A stretch of DNA of 64,000 nt from Cellulosimicrobium funkei (GTDB lineage Bacteria; Actinomycetota; Actinomycetes; Actinomycetales; Cellulomonadaceae). The DNA lies in the NCBI RefSeq assembly GCF_004519295.1, contig NZ_SOZH01000001.1:62001-126000 (forward strand). The letters run 5' to 3'. Positions 1 to 5,729 of the stretch are shown here, piece after piece. The notes beneath the pieces were generated by a model. The model worked only from the letters and a program-made list of their open reading frames with translations. It did not search any database and was not told the DNA's origin. The position numbers and the translations under genes were made by a program. Position 1 is the first letter of the stretch. Each line of letters begins with the position of its first letter.

Positions 1-61
1 GGCGCGCGAGGCCGCCGAGTCCGCGGCGCAGGACGCCGCCAAGAAGGCCGACGACGCCTGA
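1..61 (+). CDS. C-terminal end of an Ala/Lys-rich protein (partial)
   Basis: Reading from base 2, the last 19 codons before a TGA at 59-61 encode an Ala-, Glu-, Asp- and Lys-rich tail ending KKADDA. Such tails occur in several actinobacterial small helical or nucleoid-associated proteins, but nothing here identifies the family. A strong terminator hairpin follows 37 bases later, which supports this being a genuine gene end. The rest of the gene lies outside the window. Confidence 0.5.
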   Translation, partial: AREAAESAAQDAAKKADDA

Positions 62-98
62 CGCTCCACCCCGCCGTCCTCGCACGGTGACAGACGAC

Positions 99-132
99 CG
101 AGGGGCCCGTCCCAGCAGGGACGGGCCCCTCG
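99..132 (+). terminator. intrinsic terminator of the first gene
   Basis: A perfect 15-bp stem (99-113 with 118-132) closes an AGCA loop. It lies 37 bases after the stop at 61 and is followed by TCGTCCCC. Confidence 0.8.
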
Positions 133-189
133 TCGTCCCCAGGGGCGGACACCTCACGAGCACGCCGACGCCGAGGCCGGACGCACGAA

Positions 190-215
190 GACCCCGTCCG
201 CGGCCGGACGGGGTC
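190..215 (-). terminator. hairpin downstream of vsr
   Basis: An 11-bp perfect stem (190-200 with 205-215) closes a 4-base loop. It lies 135 bases past the vsr stop, reading leftward, and may end vsr transcription. It has no clear T-tract. Confidence 0.5.
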
Positions 216-349
216 GCGCTCAGGCGGACTGGAGCCGATTTCCGACCGCCGTCGCACGCCCCAACCCCGCTGCCAGTGCGGGCGTGACGCTCCTCGTGAA
301 CGCACGTACCGGAAGAGCCCGGTGGCGAACCGGGCGAAGGAAGCGGTGC

Positions 350-817
350 TCACTGGTGAGCACGCTTCGACGAACGTTGACTGACGACCGCCTCGACGCG
401 GTCGCTCGCAACATGGGGTGGCTCGTGCTCCCACACGCGCACCACCGTCCAACCGAGCTCACTGAGGAGGCGGTCGGTGTCGCGGTCGCGCGCTTGGTTG
501 GCGGCGAGCTTTGTCTTCCACCAGTCGCCGTTCGACCGCGGCATCATGCCGTGCTTGGGACAGCCGTGCCAGAAGCAGCCGTCGACGAAGACGGCGACCT
601 TGGCTCGTGTGAAGGCGACATCGATGGTCCGCCTCCGCTGACCTGGGACCGGGTATGCGACGCGGTACCGCATCCCGCGTGCGTGTAGCTCGCGGCGCAG
701 CGCGACTTCGGGGGCCGTGTCGCGTCGCTTGGCAACGCTCATTCGCCTCGAGACTACGACGGACGAGGAACCCGGGTGTGCGGGGACGTGTTGCGGGACG
801 GGCCGCTCGGAGGTCAC
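350..817 (-). CDS. vsr: very short patch repair (Vsr) endonuclease
   Basis: 155 aa from a GTG start at 817. Vsr nicks DNA 5' of the T in T:G mismatches that arise by deamination of 5-methylcytosine, so it normally accompanies a Dcm-type methyltransferase; one lies 1 kb away. Seen: the family's N-terminal RRRDTAPE-like stretch (about residues 30-38), the catalytic Asp region TIDVAF (64-69), the hallmark FVDGCFWHGC (77-86) with zinc-binding Cys/His, WWKTKLAANQARD (99-111), and ELGWTVVRVWEHE at the C-terminus. Length is normal for Vsr. It is transcribed away from the HNH gene, and the intergenic gap contains an 8-bp tandem repeat. Confidence 0.93.
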   Translation of the reverse strand: MTSERPVPQHVPAHPGSSSVVVSRRMSVAKRRDTAPEVALRRELHARGMRYRVAYPVPGQRRRTIDVAFTRAKVAVFVDGCFWHGCPKHGMMPRSNGDWWKTKLAANQARDRDTDRLLSELGWTVVRVWEHEPPHVASDRVEAVVSQRSSKRAHQ

Positions 818-840
818 GACACCATCGTGCCGTCTCGACG

Positions 841-872
841 CGAGGCGCCGAGGCGCCGAGGCGCCGAGGCGA
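841..872. repeat. 8-bp tandem repeat, four units
   Basis: CGAGGCGC is repeated three times and followed by CGAGGCGA, head to tail with no spacer. It lies in the 151-bp gap between the divergent vsr and HNH genes. Confidence 0.85.
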
Positions 873-968
873 TGAAGAGTGCCCGCATCCCCCGTCCGAA
901 GTCACACCGCGGCGAGCAAGCGGCGAGGGGCCGAACGGGGGGCCTCATGAGCCTGCTTGGATGGCGGC

Positions 969-1802
969 ATGACAGCAGATCGGGTCAAGAAGGACGAGTA
1001 TCCCAGGATCATCGCCGACTACCTGGGCATCTTGCCGATCGAGGGGGCGGGCGGTCCATGGATGTCCAGACAAGGCACTGTCATGAAGGAGTGGCTCGAA
1101 GCGGTTGGTGAGGCCATCGACGTGCCCTACCAGGGCGAGAAGGTCCGCACGATGGCAGCCCTCGTCGAGCGAGTCCGCGGCAGGTGGGATTCCTCGACGA
1201 TGTCGTCGAAAGAGACGAGGAGCGGCGGGGGAGGGAACATCACAGAAAGGGCGTTCATCGCGCTGCTCGAAGGGCTTGAGGCAGACGTGCCAGCGTCCAT
1301 GGCTGCAAGAGCGCGCGAACTCCAGCATTCCGTGTCCCGCGGACAGAGCGCGCACGGTCAGGGCCCGGCGCACGTCAAATCGGGTCGTCCGTTCGATGCA
1401 ACGACGCCAGACCGACACGACGATGACCGAGCGATCCGAGCCCTCCTCATCCGCAAGGGGCAGCCACAGTTCCGAGCTCACCTTCTGGTTGCCTACGAAG
1501 GGCGCTGCGCCGTCACTGCATGTGGGGTGGGCGAGGTCCTGGAGGCCGCACATGTCGTGCCTTATCGGCTGGGTGGCACGTACGCCACCAGCAACGGCCT
1601 CCTGCTCCGCGCTGACTTGCACACGCTCTTCGACACCGGACTCCTCGCCTTTGACGTCGACCGGCGGGTCGTCCTTCATCCGCGGCTTTCAGACAGCGAG
1701 TACCAGCCACTCGTTGGGGTCCAGGTTCGAGAGCCCGTCGATCCGAGCGATCGTGTCCCGACGGAGGCGCTGATCGCGCATAGGAAGCGCGTGGGTCTCT
1801 AG
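969..1802 (+). CDS. HNH endonuclease of the restriction-modification island
   Basis: 277 aa from ATG 969; an in-frame TTG at 957 would add 4 residues, and neither start has a strong ribosome binding site. The C-terminal third is an HNH nuclease: CAVTACGVGEVLEAAHV (about 180-196) gives the first His, followed by an Asn in SNGLLLRADLHTLFD (208-222) and the second His, the usual metal and catalytic frame. The N-terminal half (EYLGIL-like region and a GGGGNITERAFIALLEGL linker) is not recognised. The gene is convergent with the methyltransferase: the two stop codons abut with no base between. By context it is probably the restriction nuclease paired with that methyltransferase, or an accessory nuclease. 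The target is unknown. Confidence 0.85.
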   Translation: MTADRVKKDEYPRIIADYLGILPIEGAGGPWMSRQGTVMKEWLEAVGEAIDVPYQGEKVRTMAALVERVRGRWDSSTMSSKETRSGGGGNITERAFIALLEGLEADVPASMAARARELQHSVSRGQSAHGQGPAHVKSGRPFDATTPDRHDDDRAIRALLIRKGQPQFRAHLLVAYEGRCAVTACGVGEVLEAAHVVPYRLGGTYATSNGLLLRADLHTLFDTGLLAFDVDRRVVLHPRLSDSEYQPLVGVQVREPVDPSDRVPTEALIAHRKRVGL

Positions 1803-3263
1803 CTAGGCGGACGCTGCCAGCCGCCTCGACTCCGCGAACTTCGCGCGACCGCGGGCAACGACCGCATCGAGGCGGTCGTCCGGCGTCTTCGGTGCGTCAT
1901 CGACAAGTGCCTTCAACAGCGCCGCTCCACGTTCCGTGGACCGCAGAATTTGAGCGTCGTTCTCCGCGTGCGCTCTAAGCACGTTCCACACAGCTCCGAT
2001 GTTCACGCCGTTCCCGAGCTGCTTGTACGTCGCGGCCGCGGGCTGCGGTCCGAAGTCGAAGTTGTACGGGAAGCCCTGGAGGCGCGCGGCCTCGCGCGTT
2101 GAGAGACGGCGGCGAAGAGGTCCGATGATCGACGTCTGTGTGATTGCGACGAGCGCCGGCACGTGAGTCGGCCGCTTCGCCCGGATCCCCGACGGGCGGA
2201 ACTGCAGCACGCAGTCCCACAGCGAGGCCGTTTGCTGGGCCTGCCACTCAAGCTTGCGGCGCGACGCCGGGAACGAAGCTAGGTCGTGACGGGAGGCCCA
2301 CTTGTCGAGCTGTGCCTTGTACCGCGTGTAGAACTCAGCGTTCTTCAGGAGGAAGGTCTTCTTCCAACTCGGCACCTCGTCCCAGGTGTCGGGCACGTCG
2401 ACGGCACGGTACGGAGACCGGCCACCGACCATCCAGACTGCGAGGTCCTCGGACTCGACCCAGTGGTCGGCCCAGATCGGGAACCCAGGGAGCGTGGCCA
2501 GCTTGCCGTCTGACTGTGCCTTCCGCACCTCGGTCCACATCGTGGTGACGAAGTCGTCCCACGCGTCGATCCACGAGACTTCGGGCGCCGACAGCTCCGT
2601 CCCGGGAACGTCGCGAGTCAGGTCGACAGGCAGGTCGTGGAGCAGGTCCCATTCCTCCTTGCCGCGCTGCGTCACATTGGGGAGGGCAGGGAGAGCCTCG
2701 ACGCCGTCAAGGATGCCGTCCGGGTCGTAGGTGGCGGTGATGAACACGCGCTCGCGTACCTGGGGGCGCCCGCCGCGTTCGAGCGGTAGCAGGTGGGGGG
2801 AGAAGACCGTAGGCGTGTGAGAGACGCGGTAACCCTCATCGCGCAGGGTTTGGATGATCAGCTCCCACTCGTGCCTGTGGCGCGGCCCGGCGAGGTTCCT
2901 GACGTTCTCCAGGAGGACGACGGTCGGGTGGTGTGCCTCAATGATCTTGAGGATGTTCCAGAAGAGCGTGCCTCGGGTCTCTTCCATGCCGCGCTGGGCG
3001 CCCGACTTGGAGAACGGCTGGCACGGGAAGCCGGCGGCCAGAAGGTCGTGCGCCGGGACGTTCATCACGCCGTCGTTGGCGTCCTTGGTGATGTCTCCGA
3101 GAGGCGAGTGACCCCAGTTGCGCTCGTAGACCTTGGCAGCCGCCTCGTCGATCTCGACGGAGTAGACACACTCGCCCCCGAACGCTTCGAGCGCGGCCGC
3201 GAAACCACCGATGCCCGCGAACAGGTCGATGTATCGGAAAGGGGCACCGCTCGTCGTCGCCAC
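1803..3263 (-). CDS. DNA (cytosine-5-)-methyltransferase
   Basis: 486 aa from a GTG start with GGAGGAG 5 bases upstream. Methylates C5 of cytosine in a specific DNA site using S-adenosylmethionine. C5-MTase motifs in order: I, DLFAGIGG (13-20); IV, GFPCQPF with catalytic Cys81; VI, ENVRNLAG (119-126); VIII, QVRERVF (168-174); and a C-terminal motif X region with KQLGNGVN. About 200 residues between VIII and X form the target-recognition domain, which I cannot assign. It lies downstream of the Z1/ParB-like/nuclease/94-aa unit on the same strand, after a 212-bp gap holding two strong palindromes, one of them a perfect LexA box. It is therefore probably transcribed on its own and damage-inducible. 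The nearby vsr supports C5 methylation. Confidence 0.95.
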   Translation of the reverse strand: MATTSGAPFRYIDLFAGIGGFAAALEAFGGECVYSVEIDEAAAKVYERNWGHSPLGDITKDANDGVMNVPAHDLLAAGFPCQPFSKSGAQRGMEETRGTLFWNILKIIEAHHPTVVLLENVRNLAGPRHRHEWELIIQTLRDEGYRVSHTPTVFSPHLLPLERGGRPQVRERVFITATYDPDGILDGVEALPALPNVTQRGKEEWDLLHDLPVDLTRDVPGTELSAPEVSWIDAWDDFVTTMWTEVRKAQSDGKLATLPGFPIWADHWVESEDLAVWMVGGRSPYRAVDVPDTWDEVPSWKKTFLLKNAEFYTRYKAQLDKWASRHDLASFPASRRKLEWQAQQTASLWDCVLQFRPSGIRAKRPTHVPALVAITQTSIIGPLRRRLSTREAARLQGFPYNFDFGPQPAAATYKQLGNGVNIGAVWNVLRAHAENDAQILRSTERGAALLKALVDDAPKTPDDRLDAVVARGRAKFAESRRLAASA

Positions 3264-3290
3264 CTGATCTCCTCCAGTCGCAGCACGTGT

Positions 3291-3306
3291 TCGAACTTAC
3301 GTTCGA
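3291..3306 (-). promoter_or_regulatory. LexA (SOS) box upstream of the methyltransferase
   Basis: TCGAAC-TTAC-GTTCGA is an exact match to the LexA box of actinobacteria and Bacillus, TCGAAC-N4-GTTCGA. Both halves extend to GTTCGAAC. It lies 28 bases upstream of the GTG start. A TACAGAT just upstream on the minus strand could be the -10 element, which would let LexA block initiation. Confidence 0.75.
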
Positions 3307-3363
3307 ACATCTGTACGCTATCGGACAGCAAGTCGAGCTGCCAGCGCGTGTCCACAACCGAAC

Positions 3364-3383
3364 TTAGCTGAACCTTCAGCTAA
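3364..3383. promoter_or_regulatory. palindromic operator-like site
   Basis: Perfect 9-bp arms TTAGCTGAA and TTCAGCTAA flank CC. It is AT-rich against a GC-rich background and lies 100 bp upstream of the methyltransferase start, just beyond the 3' end of the 94-aa gene. It is probably bound by a dimeric helix-turn-helix regulator; the binder is unknown. Confidence 0.55.
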
Positions 3384-3475
3384 ACTCAACCATGCGCAAC
3401 CGATGTTTGCGTCTCGTCGCGCCCGTCATGCTCTGGGTGCCGCCAGATCTCGACGACTGCGCTGCTTGGCCCCAG

Positions 3476-3760
3476 CTAGTCGACGTAGAACCTCACCGCA
3501 TCACGGACGGCCTGAAGGCCCTTAAGAGTCACGGTCCCTCCGCGAGACTCGAAGTCCGGTGCCCAGACCTCGCCGGTCGACTCGACGATCGCCTGCGCGA
3601 TCTGGGGCTTCGTCAGCTCAGTCGACAGACCTAGCGCGAGCTCCTTGTTGACCATGTCGAAGATCGTGCGGGGCTCGGTCGACCCAGTGGACATCTTCGG
3701 TGCCTCCCGTCCGAGCGCGTCGGCAATCTCGATGACGACGTCCTTCTTCTGCACCCTCAC
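3476..3760 (-). CDS. small conserved-looking protein of the Z1 operon, unknown function
   Basis: 94 aa from a GTG that shares a GTGA overlap with the stop of the upstream nuclease-like gene, so it is translationally coupled and very likely real. No family recognised. Visible: a charged N-terminus, an IFDMVNKELALGL helix (33-45), TKPQIAQAIVESTGEVWAPDFESRGGTVT (50-78), and a C-terminal LKGLQAVRDAVRFYVD helix. No membrane segment or nuclease motif. It is the last gene of the Z1 operon. An accessory subunit or specificity/immunity factor is possible but unproven. Confidence 0.7.
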   Translation of the reverse strand: MRVQKKDVVIEIADALGREAPKMSTGSTEPRTIFDMVNKELALGLSTELTKPQIAQAIVESTGEVWAPDFESRGGTVTLKGLQAVRDAVRFYVD

Positions 3761-4623
3761 AGCTCGCCTACCTCTTCCATGTGTTCCTGCAGGTCATTGA
3801 TGGCCCCTGTGACCCAGCCCTGTGCGAGCTCGTCCGTCACGGACGGTGCGGCGAGACCGACGATCCTGATCCGGTCGAGCACCATGTACTTGAGAGCCAG
3901 CTCGTTCCAGATCGTTCCTGCTGCCAGTGCGGTCGGCGTCGCCAGCGCGGTCGTAGGATCGACGTCCATCGCCAACCAGGATCCCCACAGCCGCGTGTCG
4001 ACATCCATGCCCTTTGCGAGGAGGTTCTCTTGCAGGGTGCACTGCACGAGCACCACCGGGAACCCAGAGCGGCCGTCAGGGAACGGACGCCATGCGACGA
4101 CATCGACGCCGCCGTCCTTTCGGCGCGGCTGCCGGTACCCCTGCCCGACGTCCACGCCGATCTGCTGGGCGAGCCAACGGATCGCGAGGTCGAACTCTGG
4201 TGGTCGGCCGATGTCGGAGGGCCACCCGAACCGCAATGCGTGACCCGCGTCACCCCAGATTCGCGAGGTTGCTTCTGCGACGACGTTCTCGAAGATGACC
4301 GCCATCGACTCGTCCGGCGCTGCACCCAAGTACTCGCGCACCGGGTTGCCGGGTGCCATCAGCGCAACGGTCACGTACGACGATGATGCAGCGTCCGGGT
4401 TCGCGCGGACCGCGAACTCGTTGACCCTGAACGGATACCTGTCGCCAAGCAACCCCTCCCGTCGAGCCATCTCGCGGACCCCAGTGCTCACCATCTGGGC
4501 CTCCAGCCCATGGCGTGCCTCAAGGAAGGCGTTCAGCGGATCGAGCCCGAGCGGTCGCGTACCGCGGACGAGCAGCATCGTCTCGATCCAGTCCGCGATC
4601 CGGTCACGGCCGCGAATCGTCAC
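3757..4623 (-). CDS. putative PD-(D/E)XK-fold nuclease component
   Basis: 288 aa, ATG start overlapping the ParB-like stop by 4 bases (ATGA). No close family recognised. The middle of the protein looks like a restriction-endonuclease-like core: Glu112 in IFENVV, then KDGGVDVVAWRPF (169-181) with Asp170/Asp174, and a following strand VVLVQCTLQEN (190-200) where the active-site E/QxK would fall. Here it reads Gln194-Cys-Thr, with Lys204 further on, so the catalytic Lys is displaced or missing. The N-terminal 100 residues are helical and unassigned. By position it would be the DNA-cleaving or DNA-sensing subunit of the Z1 system. The nuclease call is an inference from this pattern. Confidence 0.6.
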   Translation of the reverse strand: MTIRGRDRIADWIETMLLVRGTRPLGLDPLNAFLEARHGLEAQMVSTGVREMARREGLLGDRYPFRVNEFAVRANPDAASSSYVTVALMAPGNPVREYLGAAPDESMAVIFENVVAEATSRIWGDAGHALRFGWPSDIGRPPEFDLAIRWLAQQIGVDVGQGYRQPRRKDGGVDVVAWRPFPDGRSGFPVVLVQCTLQENLLAKGMDVDTRLWGSWLAMDVDPTTALATPTALAAGTIWNELALKYMVLDRIRIVGLAAPSVTDELAQGWVTGAINDLQEHMEEVGEL

Positions 4624-5729
4624 GACTCCTGCGCCTCTATCGCCGCTTGGTCGACGACGTTCCGCATGGACTCGACGAGGGACTCGAGGTCCGACAAGAG
4701 TCCGACGACCTGCTTGTCCGCGGCATACTCCGCGAGGTCATCGCTCGCCGCGCCGAGTGCGTTCGTGGCCGCGGTGATGCGTCTGATGAGACGCTCCCGC
4801 GGGTCCATCCCCGCACTCTGAACCTGCTGCTTCGCCTCTTCGAGGCTCTTGCCGGAGCGGAGAGCGGACAGGCCCACCTCGCTAGACACGACGTTGCCGA
4901 GGGCGCTCATCTGTCGCGAGTCAGTGATGACCGGCTCTGCGTCCTCGTCGCCGAAGACCCAGGAGATGACCTCCTTGAGCTCGTTGATCTTGCCGGCGGG
5001 CACGGGCTCGTCGCCGGGCTCGAGCCGGGAGCCCAGAGGCGCGCCGATGTGATCGCGGAGCTTGGTGTTGCCCATCGCGACGGTCAAGAGCGAGAAGGCA
5101 CCTTCGACGTTGCCCGTGTTCAGACCGACGGAAGCCGCCTGGCTGACGATCGCCTGGTCACGGTAGAGATCGGCAGCCTTGCTCTTGGTGATGCCGATCA
5201 GATCGGCAACCTCCTTGATGGTGCGGCCCTCGGCGACACGCGCGGCTATGAAACGCGCCTGCATGTAGGGCCGCCACTGGAGCTTGCCCACGACGTGCGC
5301 GCGCGACACCTCGACATGGGTTGCTTCGCGGCTCTGGTGGACAACGATCGGGACAGCGACATCGGGCGACATCGCGGCCTTGGAGGCGACCGCCTCCCAC
5401 CGGATCGGCTCGATGAACTGCTCGCGAATCTCGGGGTGGGTCAGCCCGAGTAGAGCGGTCAGCCGGCGGTTTCCCTCGACGACGATGTACCTGCCGGGCT
5501 CATCGTCGCGGATGGCGATCAGTGGCTCGGCCGCGAAGAAGCCGTTGTCAGCGATGGACTGCGCGACAGCGAATGCATCGAACCCGAGTTCCAGGTCGAT
5601 TGCGAGGTCCGACTGCGCGCCGCCTTGACGGGATGCAGGGAGCCGGGGGTTGTGGGGGTCGAGCAGGAGGGCCGAGATCGGCACGTGCACGAGCTCGCCG
5701 GATCGGACTCCGGACTGGCCATCAGTCAT
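4620..5729 (-). CDS. ParB/Srx-domain protein with helix-turn-helix, Z1 operon
   Basis: 369 aa, ATG start overlapping the Z1 stop by 4 bases. The N-terminus has a ParB/sulfiredoxin-like fold: VPISALLLDPHNPRLP (16-31), AEPLIAIRDD (67-76) and the nucleotide-binding box VVEGNRRLTALLGL (83-96), where EGNRR matches the GERR motif of ParB. A helix-turn-helix follows at 170-190 (IKEVADLIGITKSKAADLY). The C-terminal 170 residues are unassigned and end in a long charged helix. Unlike chromosomal ParB (present in this window at 31 kb) it has no parA partner and sits between an ATPase and a nuclease-like gene. It may bind DNA, use CTP or ATP, or act as a ParB-type nuclease. The role is inferred. Confidence 0.82.
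   Translation of the reverse strand: MTDGQSGVRSGELVHVPISALLLDPHNPRLPASRQGGAQSDLAIDLELGFDAFAVAQSIADNGFFAAEPLIAIRDDEPGRYIVVEGNRRLTALLGLTHPEIREQFIEPIRWEAVASKAAMSPDVAVPIVVHQSREATHVEVSRAHVVGKLQWRPYMQARFIAARVAEGRTIKEVADLIGITKSKAADLYRDQAIVSQAASVGLNTGNVEGAFSLLTVAMGNTKLRDHIGAPLGSRLEPGDEPVPAGKINELKEVISWVFGDEDAEPVITDSRQMSALGNVVSSEVGLSALRSGKSLEEAKQQVQSAGMDPRERLIRRITAATNALGAASDDLAEYAADKQVVGLLSDLESLVESMRNVVDQAAIEAQES

Noticed and set aside
3392-3634. 80-codon plus-strand ORF starting in the methyltransferase control region
   Set aside because: It overlaps the translationally coupled 94-aa gene on the other strand and has no ribosome binding site or recognisable motif.
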